A stretch of DNA of 64,000 bases from Rhodobacterales bacterium LSUCC0387 (GTDB taxonomy: Bacteria; Pseudomonadota; Alphaproteobacteria; Rhodobacterales; Rhodobacteraceae): positions 1,055,501 to 1,119,500 of the forward strand of contig WVSR01000001.1 in NCBI GenBank assembly GCA_015689775.1, read 5' to 3'. The translations under genes were made by a program, and so were the position numbers. Below the pieces are notes generated by a model. The model did no database searches and was not told the origin of the DNA. It saw only the letters and a program-made list of their open reading frames with translations. Numbering within the stretch: the stretch's first letter is position 1; every line of letters starts with the position of its first letter. Positions 8,913 to 16,384 of this stretch are shown here, one piece after another.

Positions 8913-8966
8913 AGGTGGGGATCTGGAGGTTCGTTAGAAGTAACGGCGATTAAATTCATCCGATGA
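8847..8966 (+). CDS. Small secreted peptide or remnant (39 aa)
   Basis: A short frame beginning ATG at 8847 encodes a convincing signal peptide (MKSIIFATAIAATTF, cleavage after ALA) and then only about 18 residues (ERWGSGGSLEVTAIKFIR). The signal peptide is paralogous to the 22-codon frame at 9793. It may be a genuine small exported peptide, or the 5' end of a gene that lost its body. The tail has no recognisable domain. No strong ribosome site is visible. Confidence 0.35.
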   Translation: MKSIIFATAIAATTFAGPALAERWGSGGSLEVTAIKFIR

Positions 8967-9092
8967 ACGAGGAACTTCGCTGTCAAACTACTGAGCCAGA
9001 TTCAGTAGTGGTGCGTCCTGATGGAAAATAAAAATTAGAAAATCAAAATGTTGTGTGCTATGATCAACATACCAACAATAGGGAGTAGTAAA

Positions 9093-9503
9093 ATGATCGA
9101 AGCTAGTGGTGGAGTAGTTAATTTTATTGCGATCCTAATACCCACGCTTATGGCACTTTATTATGGGTTTAGATGCCTTTTCCAGACAGACGCTGCAATC
9201 GCTCAGTGGGGTATTGGAGCAGCATCTGAGAGCATGGTAAAGATATGTGGTTGTTATGCTCTAACGCAGGGCGTGATGTATGCGATTATCCTGTTCACCT
9301 CACCAGCAGGTGCATGGGAACTATTTGCTTTCTCAACGATCTGGGCAGCATTATTCCTATACTTCAGCTACACTACGAAGAATAGCGCATGGGCTGAGAT
9401 AGAAGGTGTAAACGCAACTAATGAGCCAATCATTGTCAGCGCCGTTATGCTTGTATTCCATATCTACATCATGTCAGCTATGAGCGGTATAATATACTCA
9501 TAA
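9093..9503 (+). CDS. Small integral membrane protein of unknown function
   Basis: 136 residues from the ATG at 9093; GGGAG 7 nt upstream favours this over an earlier ATG that would add 15 residues. Four hydrophobic helices are visible, about residues 9-28, 50-72, 76-93 and 115-134. The first stretch VVNFIAILIPTLMALYYGFR is the most conserved-looking. No family recognised. It lies alone between two relics of a duplicated cassette, and its AT content is higher than that of the core genes. Confidence 0.65.
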   Translation: MIEASGGVVNFIAILIPTLMALYYGFRCLFQTDAAIAQWGIGAASESMVKICGCYALTQGVMYAIILFTSPAGAWELFAFSTIWAALFLYFSYTTKNSAWAEIEGVNATNEPIIVSAVMLVFHIYIMSAMSGIIYS

Positions 9504-9524
9504 CAAATCATTGTAACGTCATCT

Positions 9525-9550
9525 GGCCCACACGTGCGGATCTGTGGGCC
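9525..9550 (+). terminator. Hairpin after the 136-aa membrane protein gene
   Basis: A perfect 8-bp stem GGCCCACA / TGTGGGCC with a 10-nt loop starts 22 bp after the stop codon at 9503. It is followed by TTAAAC rather than a long T-run, so it may be a weak intrinsic terminator or simply a transcript-end hairpin. Confidence 0.4.
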
Positions 9551-9610
9551 TTAAACACGCGTGTGATACTGATCCAAACGAAGACTGTCACTATGATCCA
9601 ATGGTGGGTG

Positions 9611-9796
9611 TGATGCTCCATATGCGGACCTGTTCCCTGTAGCAAAGCATTGGCTGATGGCAAAATTGGTGGTGGACAAAATCGGGATGCTGCTGTCAGA
9701 GATGCTGCAGCGCCTGCCATCTATGATCGTGCTGAAGAAGCCAGAGATGCCATCAGTGATCGTAAAATCGTAAATACGAATTTGGCCAAGCCGTGA
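9611..9796 (+). pseudogene. Degenerate coding fragment with RDA-rich C terminus
   Basis: A frame without a normal start runs from about 9612 and ends at TGA 9794-9796. It reads ...ALADGKIGGGQNRDAAV, RDAAAPAIYDRAEEARD, AISDRKIVNTNLAKP. Its stop overlaps the GTG of the next signal-peptide frame (GTGA, 9793-9796). The upstream coding-like stretch DPNEDCHYDP sits in another frame, consistent with a frameshifted gene. The copy near 8796 preserves only the ARDAISDR tail. Family not recognised. Confidence 0.4.
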
Positions 9797-9858
9797 AGCG
9801 CATCCTCTTAGCCACAATCATCGTAGCCGCTACGTTGGCAGGGTCAGCTTTGGCTGAG
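9740..9858 (+). repeat. Imperfect direct repeat, copy 2
   Basis: Second copy of the cassette at 8796-8912; the copies start 944 bp apart. See the first copy for the shared segments. Confidence 0.7.
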
Positions 9859-9861
9859 TAA
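9793..9861 (+). pseudogene. Signal-peptide-only remnant (22 codons)
   Basis: GTG start at 9793, overlapping the upstream stop. It encodes MKRILLATIIVAATLAGSAL-AE and then TAA at once. A signal peptide with a cleavage site and no mature body suggests the 5' end of a lost gene. It aligns with the start of the 39-codon frame at 8847. Confidence 0.4.
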
Positions 9862-9998
9862 ACGAATTGAGGTAGCCACTCAGGATTGAGTGCATTCGCC
9901 CCAAGCTACCCTATACTAGTAACGATAAGGATTAATGCTTGTAGATCACAAACAAGCGCAGAAGGATGTCGGTATGGCTACTGAATACAAAAGGCTGG

Positions 9999-10367
9999 TT
10001 AATAGGCTTCACGACAATCTGGAAATACGCCTTTTATAACAGGGTACATGCAAATCTGCTCAATTCTCTGTAGGTATTGATCTAGCAGGCAGTCTACATT
10101 CTCACACTGATCTCTAGTCGCAAGCCATTCACGCTGAGTAGACATTAGATCATCCATTGCTCCGTCACCAATATTTGCTCCACGCATTGCCCAGTAATTA
10201 TTAGCCATAAGCTCATCAAGATACGACAATTCTGGTACTGAACAGATTGTTTTTTCAACGAAGGTTTGCGATCTACTACAATCGAATGATGCGGCACTTG
10301 TAACTTCAGTGATTAGAAACATTACTATCGCCATCGTTAGAGTTTTTAGAAAAAAGACTTTAATCAT
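9999..10367 (-). CDS. LprI-like (DUF1311) secreted protein, possible lysozyme inhibitor
   Basis: 122 residues from the ATG at 10367, preceded by AGGAAG. Signal peptide to about residue 25. The mature part has the family pattern FDCSRSQTFVEKTICS, ELSYLDELMANNYWAM and TQREWLATRDQC, with conserved cysteines. This is the lysozyme-inhibitor LprI / DUF1311 N-terminal domain. Such proteins are periplasmic or lipoproteins; lysozyme inhibition has been shown for the mycobacterial namesake only, so the role here is inferred. Confidence 0.8.
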   Translation of the reverse strand: MIKVFFLKTLTMAIVMFLITEVTSAASFDCSRSQTFVEKTICSVPELSYLDELMANNYWAMRGANIGDGAMDDLMSTQREWLATRDQCENVDCLLDQYLQRIEQICMYPVIKGVFPDCREAY

Positions 10368-10479
10368 TATAAATCTTCCTTGAACATACAGCACGGTAGC
10401 TCAATGGGGCTAACGTTGTTGAATCAACCTTGCATACTATTTTATATTTAAAAGGTAACATTCTGGAAGGAGAACTGAC

Positions 10480-10965
10480 GTGAAACCTGGATATGACAAT
10501 GTATTTTTTGTTTTTGGTGGTTGGTCATTGGTTCTTTTTTTTAAAGCGATGTCCAAAATACCGTCCACCTGCAGTGGTAGATTTCAAAATTTAGCAACTT
10601 ACGCTTTGTCTCCATTTGATAAAGCACTTGTTCCAGTTGATGCATATATAGCTTACCAGGTGCATATGGGAAAAAGCCCTGACGAATTTGAAGGGGTAAA
10701 GAAAGCCTCTATGAAATTTGTTTGTTTATGGTTACTCGGGCCAGCCTGGATATTTCTTGGGATAACGCTTGCTTTAGCACTGTTGAGTTTGTGTTTTTTC
10801 TTCATCGTTTTACCAATCCCAAACATAGCAAAAGGCTTAATGTTATCGCTTCATAGTTTTTCCATTTTTAATGCGGTTCCAGTACCTTTATTGATGGCAA
10901 AAGACGTATTGACGGCACATTCAAAGAGCCAGCTGGATGAGGCTCACGATAAAATAAAACTATAA
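10480..10965 (+). CDS. Membrane protein of unknown function
   Basis: 161 residues from a GTG at 10480; GGAAGGAG lies about 10 nt upstream. An N-terminal hydrophobic stretch (VFFVFGGWSLVLFF) is followed by a polar region, two strong helices around residues 81-115 and a weaker one near 120-140. The C terminus is charged. No recognised domain. AT-rich, in keeping with its accessory surroundings. Confidence 0.6.
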   Translation: MKPGYDNVFFVFGGWSLVLFFKAMSKIPSTCSGRFQNLATYALSPFDKALVPVDAYIAYQVHMGKSPDEFEGVKKASMKFVCLWLLGPAWIFLGITLALALLSLCFFFIVLPIPNIAKGLMLSLHSFSIFNAVPVPLLMAKDVLTAHSKSQLDEAHDKIKL

Positions 10966-11303
10966 TTTGTTTTTGGATGATGGGCGTGATCTAGCAGCAG
11001 AGATGGTCAAGCTTGAGCTAGCTTTAGACATCCCAATGTTTCCTGACGCTGACTACAAACATCTTGAGACACCAAATGCTAGACGCAAGCTGCGGTGGAA
11101 ACCGAAGAGCTAGAGTTCAACATACCTGTGCATTGTCTTCTCCAGCCAAGGATGTTGCAGCGAGTCCAATGCTTCCAGTCTCACTTCAAGAGAAGGGCCT
11201 TCTCCGTAGTCATCACTACCTGTGTCGCCGAACTTATGACCAGTTAGATGCAAGCGTGTATCTGGAGGTACTTGATTGATTTTTGCGAAAACAAAACAAA
11301 CAT
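10966..11303. other. Intergenic region with a coding-like remnant
   Basis: 338 bp without a convincing gene. From about 10979 to 11114 a frame without a good start reads DDGRDLAAEMVKLELALDI then PMFPDADYKHLETPNARRKL and ends RWKPKS-stop. Its composition looks protein-coding. It is probably the 3' end of a deleted gene; family not recognised. Confidence 0.35.
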
Positions 11304-13415
11304 TTATCTGAAGTTTTCAGATTCTTGGTCAATGTTTTTTGCGATGGTTATCCACGATGCAAATAACATTTTCGACTGGTCAGAAACATCTGCTTGAACG
11401 ATACAATCCCAAGCATTCATATACATATCATCTCTTTTCGTAACAGGTATATCAACCCAGTCAGAAGACACTTCATATGAATCTCCGCATTGTTCAACAA
11501 CGGAATTCCAATCTCTCGCAAAGGTTAGATTTGTCTCAAAAATTGGCACTAGATCTATTCCGATTGAGCCTCCAGTTTCACCTACGTAGTAATTGACTCT
11601 ACCGTTGAACACTTCGTTTCCATCAACGTCTGCTACTACTGCAACGAACCTAAGCTTCTGGTCCCCTCCCTCACGCGATTGTGCATCAATAAAAGAAATT
11701 GAACTCTCATACAGACCATATGCCTCTAAATTTTCTACGTGGCCACGCAACCATTCGTCCACGGCCTGCCTAGCGCCTACAGGTCTAGGCGCTGCTTGCG
11801 TAACGCTTACAGGATTAGAAACTGCTTGGCCTCTCCAGCTAGCCTCTCTAAGGGTTAGTATGCTGAAACCAGTGATGCGATTACCAAACTCATAATCAAA
11901 TTTGTTACGCTGACCCCAATAACTGGAGAACAGCTCAGGATGAAACTCGCGAGCTAGACCGGGTACTGTCAAAATGTATCTACGCTCACTAAAGGCTTCC
12001 CAGACATCTTGAACCGGCCTTTGGCCATTTTCTATTTCTGCGACCATGTCCCGAAATTCACCACGATAACGTGCGGTTGGGTCGGAATCCGGATTATAGT
12101 AAGGAAGCATCAATTCAGGATTATTGGCCACTTTCAACATCGTCTGATAGACAAGACCCGGTGTAGTACCGTGCACAGTTTCCATATTAGCGAAGTCAAT
12201 TCCAAATGCTTTCTCAAATGCGAAATCGAGTTGATCAATAGCAGGACTAACCTGATCTGCGTATGATAGACCTTCACGCCCCCGGCCAATCTGCGCAGCA
12301 TACATTGCGTTTTGATCAAACATGGCGAGCATGATTTCGATGTGCTGTATACCTTTATCAAATATAACTTGGCTTTCAAATTCGAGGCCGAATAGCGTTG
12401 CACCAACGGCCATTCGCGTATTCCAAGATCCACAGAAATCGTTGCTCCCGATCACTTCAGCTCTGCTGAGGTCACATAGTAATGAAAAATACTGCCCCAT
12501 TCTTTGATAGGCTGGATAATACTCATAAGTGGACACGAACTCTTCCAGCATTTGCACTATGGCTGCATGAGTTAAATCATCGAACTCGTAGAGCCGATGA
12601 TAAAGAGCGTAGTGCGCCATAACTTTTGCAACATTGCTGTAAAGTGCGTAATTAAAGTCGGTTGGTCTGTTGGGGAACCTAGACTGCAAGTAGTTCGCAT
12701 TTTTCAGAGTGCTTTGGTCCAGCCAGTTAAGTAATATGTTGGCATAGGAGCTAGCATATCTACTAGGGTTGTTATTGAAACGCGTTGCAAGCATCGCATG
12801 GCACATAGCACTAATCGGAACAACGCCTTCTTGGCCAGACCTTGAACTTGTTGTTGAAGTTGTTGACGACAGATCGTCTACACATCTATCGAAATCAATC
12901 CGCGGCGCATAAAAATGTGATGCAACGTCATATTGACCACTCAGGTGGGTCATATGCACACTCATCAGAGTTGACCAGTCATCTACTAAGGTAAAGTTTG
13001 ATGGAACAGTCAGGCCACGCAAAGGTGAAACAATGGCGTCACTGTAATCTTGCCACTGTGGATTGTGCGCGGGTGATAATGTCCTTGCTGAATGGTGTTC
13101 AACGTCTACTGGTGCGCGAGTAACTCCTAAAAGTTGCAAAGCATCATGGCTTAATGCGCCATCATATTCCAAATCGTTATCACTAAGAAACAGCTCTAGA
13201 GCTGAACGAGTTTTCCCCCCCCAAATTCCATCCAACGTCCCTACGCTATAACCTCTTTCGGACAAGGCCGTTTGTATTTGTAGCGTTATGCTTTCGGCGT
13301 GCGCCACGGTTGACATTACCATCATAGCAATGGTCAAAATTGTGCGATGTAAAATTCTGACAGATGAATACATGTTCAACCTCGGTCGTGGATTTCTATC
13401 CATTGAATTGAGCAT
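11304..13415 (-). CDS. Large secreted protein with peptidoglycan-binding domain and possible alginate-lyase-like body
   Basis: Up to 703 residues; the ATG at 13373 (MYSSVRILHRTIL) may be the real start, since the signal peptide follows it (cleavage near AHAESI). Residues ~45-95 form a PG_binding_1 repeat (IQTALSERGYSVGTLDGIWG then KTRSALELFL). The middle ~350 residues are helix-rich, with a segment YAAQIGRGREGLSYADQVSP that recalls the alpha/alpha-toroid of alginate lyases (PL5-like); this is a weak inference. The C-terminal ~150 residues are beta-rich. Periplasmic or extracellular; may act on polysaccharide. Isolated gene. Confidence 0.65.
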   Translation of the reverse strand: MLNSMDRNPRPRLNMYSSVRILHRTILTIAMMVMSTVAHAESITLQIQTALSERGYSVGTLDGIWGGKTRSALELFLSDNDLEYDGALSHDALQLLGVTRAPVDVEHHSARTLSPAHNPQWQDYSDAIVSPLRGLTVPSNFTLVDDWSTLMSVHMTHLSGQYDVASHFYAPRIDFDRCVDDLSSTTSTTSSRSGQEGVVPISAMCHAMLATRFNNNPSRYASSYANILLNWLDQSTLKNANYLQSRFPNRPTDFNYALYSNVAKVMAHYALYHRLYEFDDLTHAAIVQMLEEFVSTYEYYPAYQRMGQYFSLLCDLSRAEVIGSNDFCGSWNTRMAVGATLFGLEFESQVIFDKGIQHIEIMLAMFDQNAMYAAQIGRGREGLSYADQVSPAIDQLDFAFEKAFGIDFANMETVHGTTPGLVYQTMLKVANNPELMLPYYNPDSDPTARYRGEFRDMVAEIENGQRPVQDVWEAFSERRYILTVPGLAREFHPELFSSYWGQRNKFDYEFGNRITGFSILTLREASWRGQAVSNPVSVTQAAPRPVGARQAVDEWLRGHVENLEAYGLYESSISFIDAQSREGGDQKLRFVAVVADVDGNEVFNGRVNYYVGETGGSIGIDLVPIFETNLTFARDWNSVVEQCGDSYEVSSDWVDIPVTKRDDMYMNAWDCIVQADVSDQSKMLFASWITIAKNIDQESENFR

Positions 13416-13433
13416 TTGGAAAAGATCTCAACA

Positions 13434-13580
13434 TCTAAACGAAAGCTAAAGCAACAGATACCGTAATCTGACTTACCACGTGAACTGGGACAGCATTGGC
13501 TTCAGACACGGTGCGTGGCTCGTTAATCCAGACCACCCAAAGATAAACCGGTAGCAGGCCCGTAGCGGCGATATGACCGT
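13434..13580 (-). pseudogene. Coding-like fragment between the PG-binding and RecQ genes
   Basis: On the minus strand, a startless open stretch ending in TAG at 13434 reads HHGHIAATGLLPVYLWVVW then INEPRTVSEANAVPVHVV. The hydrophobic part looks like a membrane helix. Its composition is protein-like, but it has no start codon and is cut off upstream by a stop. Probably debris of an older gene; family unknown. Confidence 0.25.
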
Positions 13581-13662
13581 GGTGGGGTGGCTTGCTAAGC
13601 TATTTCATATACTGCACCGCCACTGCGGTAAAAAAGTGCACCTGACCACGCTGTTAGTGATG

Positions 13663-15348
13663 TCAGCCCATCTTCTCCACAACATCTCGCGCGAAATTAG
13701 TAGCATGACCGCTGTGTTTCTTCCTCCAGCACCCATCACAGCAAAAGTAACGACGTTCCCGCTTCTGCCTCTTTGCAAAAGCTAGGTTTAAAAAGAACTT
13801 GCTTAGACGTGGAATTGGCTTTGTGGCCGATCCAAGTTCTTCGAGCAAAAGCTGATTAAAGCAGTGATCGCGCTGGTTAGCGAACGTCTTCATTTTCTGT
13901 ATCGATTTTTTGACCTTGTCCAATGCCAGCGCTTTTGCCGGACCCAGAATTTTACTTTTACCAACAGATTTTTCAGCCATAAAGTTCAGGAGGTTTTCAT
14001 CGGCTTTCTTGGTAAAAACTACAGCAAGGCTTTGCTTTCCATCACGTCCCGCTCGGCCAAATTCTTGCGCATAATCCTCTACGCTAGGTGGATGATGCCA
14101 ATGAAACACTAATCTTACGTCTGGAATATCCATTCCCATTCCAAAGGCATTTGTGCAGATTACACAGCCACTGTCGGCGCTGCGCTCGTCAGCAGTATCA
14201 TTGTGTAGCCCTTGAATGATCAACTCACGTTCCATCGACGGAAGCCGACCATAGAAGAATTTTGCTTCGATACCTTGCTTCTTGAGTAGCTCGCCGACTT
14301 CCTCACCAAGCGCGATGGTCGGAACAAATACCAGCGTCTTTCCAGATGACCTGAGGCGCATTGCAGTGTGCAGCTCAGCAATCAGTTTTGCTCGCTTTTT
14401 ATCGTCATGCATTTGCAGGCGCGCCAAAGCTATGTTCTTTCGATCCAAATCTTCCACAAAGACTTTGGCGTTTTCTGCTTTCAAAGATTGCAGGATTTCA
14501 TTTCGTGTTTCCGGATTAGCCGTAGCCGTAAATGCAAGAACTTGGGGATTACCAAGTTGCTGACGATACACTCCAAGCTTGGCATATTCTGGACGAAACG
14601 CCAAACCCCACTTGTCGATGCAGTGAGCCTCGTCAATTATCAAATGTTGCGGAGGGTTTTCTCTAAGTGTTTTTAGTTCTTTTCCGCGCTTACGGCTCGG
14701 AGCAAATCTTTCAGGTGCGAGATAAAGGAGTTTGAATATCCCTTTTTCAAGCAGAGAAAGGCGCTTGCTCATTTCGTCATCAGAAAGGTCGCTGTTGAGG
14801 AAAGTTGCAGGAAAATTACGGCGCAGCAAACCGACAACCTGATCCACCATCAAGGCTTTCAAAGGGGAAACTACTATTGAGTGAGACCCGGCGAGAAGCG
14901 CAGGAACCTGAAAGCACAGGCTTTTCCCGCTTCCAGTTGGACTTATTAAGAGAATGTCGTCACCACTCAACGCCGCAACAATTGGTTCTAGCTGGTTTGG
15001 ACGCAGGCGTTTTACTCCCATATATCGAAGGGCGACACCAAGCCGATCAGGATTAAATCTCTTTAGATCATCGCCACCAAATAATTTTGCGAGCTTAACT
15101 GCGGTCCCCTGCAGGAACCTCGTGCTAAGACCAACATGCAAGTTCGCGTGTTTGGTTGCATGACACGCACTGCACAAAGAGATTAGATTTTCATCGACAT
15201 CCAGACCGCCCAAAGCCCTTGGCAGTTTGTGGTGAACATGCGCGTTACGACCTTTGATACTCTTGCTGCACTCACGACACTGCCAGTTATCCCGCTCCAA
15301 TATCGCAAGGCGTATCTTTCTCCACTCTGGTCGAAAATAATATGACAT
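13663..15348 (-). CDS. HNH nuclease - RecQ-type helicase fusion
   Basis: 561 residues. Residues ~5-70 are an HNH nuclease: C24-x2-C27, HVHHKLP with H39/H40, N54, C59-x2-C62-H63 and H67. Residues ~105-470 are a RecQ-type SF2 helicase: Walker A SPTGSGKSLCFQVPA (K142), DEAH box at 239-242 (IIDEAHCIDKWGLAFRPEY), FTATA motif III, QEFGRAGRDGK motif VI. The C terminus has a partial RecQ zinc site (CCDGCW) but no visible winged-helix or HRDC domain. Fusing a nuclease to RecQ is unusual for housekeeping recombination and suggests DNA restriction or defence (inference). Gap to the upstream small gene is 9 bp. Confidence 0.85.
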   Translation of the reverse strand: MSYYFRPEWRKIRLAILERDNWQCRECSKSIKGRNAHVHHKLPRALGGLDVDENLISLCSACHATKHANLHVGLSTRFLQGTAVKLAKLFGGDDLKRFNPDRLGVALRYMGVKRLRPNQLEPIVAALSGDDILLISPTGSGKSLCFQVPALLAGSHSIVVSPLKALMVDQVVGLLRRNFPATFLNSDLSDDEMSKRLSLLEKGIFKLLYLAPERFAPSRKRGKELKTLRENPPQHLIIDEAHCIDKWGLAFRPEYAKLGVYRQQLGNPQVLAFTATANPETRNEILQSLKAENAKVFVEDLDRKNIALARLQMHDDKKRAKLIAELHTAMRLRSSGKTLVFVPTIALGEEVGELLKKQGIEAKFFYGRLPSMERELIIQGLHNDTADERSADSGCVICTNAFGMGMDIPDVRLVFHWHHPPSVEDYAQEFGRAGRDGKQSLAVVFTKKADENLLNFMAEKSVGKSKILGPAKALALDKVKKSIQKMKTFANQRDHCFNQLLLEELGSATKPIPRLSKFFLNLAFAKRQKRERRYFCCDGCWRKKHSGHATNFARDVVEKMG

Positions 15349-15357
15349 CGACGTGCG

Positions 15358-15702
15358 CTAGTTCATCTCGCATGTAATTTCGGCAATTACTTTTTGGCTT
15401 CTAACCAAAGCGATCCCACTGCTACCACACAAAGAAGCCCAATACTCTGCGGGGCTGTCGAACTCCCAAATCTCATCTAACGGCGTAATCTGAGATTCAA
15501 GCAAAGACCATTCATCCGCGAGATTGAGGAACCCTGATCCCAGTTTCACTATCAAAGCCTGCCTAGCCTCCTGCGAGAAACTATCGGAGGCTCTGGGAAC
15601 CACACATTCAGTCAACCATTCGATTGGAAGCATTACCTCGACATCGTTTGCATTACCTGTTTGACGCCCCTTCACTGCACAGGGCTCTGCATTACTTGTC
15701 AA
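15358..15702 (-). CDS. Small protein of unknown function, partner of the HNH-RecQ gene
   Basis: Up to 114 residues from a TTG at 15702; an ATG at 15633 (MLPIEWLTECVVP) is an alternative start. Acidic, with no transmembrane helix or recognised domain. It is immediately upstream of the HNH-RecQ gene on the same strand with a 9-bp gap, so the two almost certainly form one transcript and may act together. Confidence 0.55.
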   Translation of the reverse strand: MTSNAEPCAVKGRQTGNANDVEVMLPIEWLTECVVPRASDSFSQEARQALIVKLGSGFLNLADEWSLLESQITPLDEIWEFDSPAEYWASLCGSSGIALVRSQKVIAEITCEMN

Positions 15703-15871
15703 CTTAGGCGCAGATCTCAGCTCTACAATTCCGGAATCGTAGCAAACCAGCCATTATTGCCCGGAGGGTTTAATTACGGTGTGTGTGCATCGAAACGGGG
15801 GAACAAAAGAGGGAATAAGGCCTCTAGGTCGATATTTTATATTTTAAAATCAATAATTTAGTAAAGAAATG

Positions 15872-15962
15872 TGGCGGAGGAGGTGGGATTCGAACCCACG
15901 GTACGCTTTTGACGTACGTCGGTTTTCAAGACCGGTGCATTAAACCACTCTGCCACTCCTCC
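15872..15962 (-). tRNA. tRNA-Ser (anticodon UGA)
   Basis: The reverse complement reads GGAGGAGTGGCAGAGTGG at the 5' end and ends ...CTCCTCCGCCA. The acceptor stem GGAGGAG/CTCCTCC is perfect, the CCA is encoded, the anticodon arm CGGTC-TTGAAAA-CCG gives TGA, there is a long variable arm typical of tRNA-Ser, and the T arm contains GGTTCGAATCC. Length 91. Its 3' end faces the accessory region at 6100-15870, the usual geometry for islands integrated at tRNA genes. Confidence 0.97.
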
Positions 15963-16047
15963 GACCTGCGTGGGATAGCTCGTGAAAGGCGATTCTGGAA
16001 GGGGTATAGGGTTTGAATTTCTCTGTGGTCAAAATGAGGCAGCATGA

Positions 16048-16344
16048 ATTTTTACGTTGTCTCTGCGCCCAAAGCCCACTCAAGCCGCACACCCATTGTC
16101 ACAAGCCATCTTGAGCGGCCTTTTCTTGCAAATTGGTATTTTTACAGTGCAAGAAAATGCAAATAACGCCGCGTAGGCCTTGCGAAATTCTGGATTGCAG
16201 CCCACCATCTATGATCCGACCTCCAATGGTCGCCGTTTTTGCCTGGTGGTGATTGGGCCTGCCTCGACAAGTGCGGAGCGGGCCAATAATTTGGACGTTG
16301 CACGCATGCTTGGGTTTTAAGATGCGTATTTTGTAACCAATTAA
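16048..16344 (+). pseudogene. Remnant of a SPOR-domain (RlpA-like) gene with two in-frame stops
   Basis: Read in one frame, 16120-16344 gives LFLQIGIFTVQENANNAA-stop-ALRNSGLQP then TIYDPTSNGRRF, LVVIGPASTSAERANNL, DVARMLGF-stop-DAYFVTN-stop. This is a full SPOR (septal peptidoglycan-binding) domain interrupted by TAG at 16174-16176 and TAA at 16318-16320. The frame is closed upstream by TGA at 16045. The body of the gene is missing. In related genomes an RlpA-type SPOR protein lies just before the D-Ala-D-Ala carboxypeptidase, as here, so this is probably its decayed 3' end. Confidence 0.75.
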
Positions 16345-16384
16345 ACCCGCAGCCAAACCCTGCGGGTCGAGTGATAGGTGGGGA

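Noticed and set aside
8609-8986. A 125-codon reading frame on the minus strand.
   Set aside because: It overlaps the signal-peptide start of the secreted-protein gene and the repeat copy, has no ribosome site and no domain-like sequence; it is a chance frame.
10390-10440. A tRNA-like stretch (CACGGTAGCTCAATGGGGC...).
   Set aside because: It resembles a D-arm, but no acceptor stem, anticodon loop or T-arm can be folded around it, so it is not called a tRNA.
15703-15871. A 66-codon frame and possible RNA between the small partner gene and tRNA-Ser.
   Set aside because: The frame begins within the opposite-strand gene and has no ribosome site or recognisable sequence; no structured RNA is evident.
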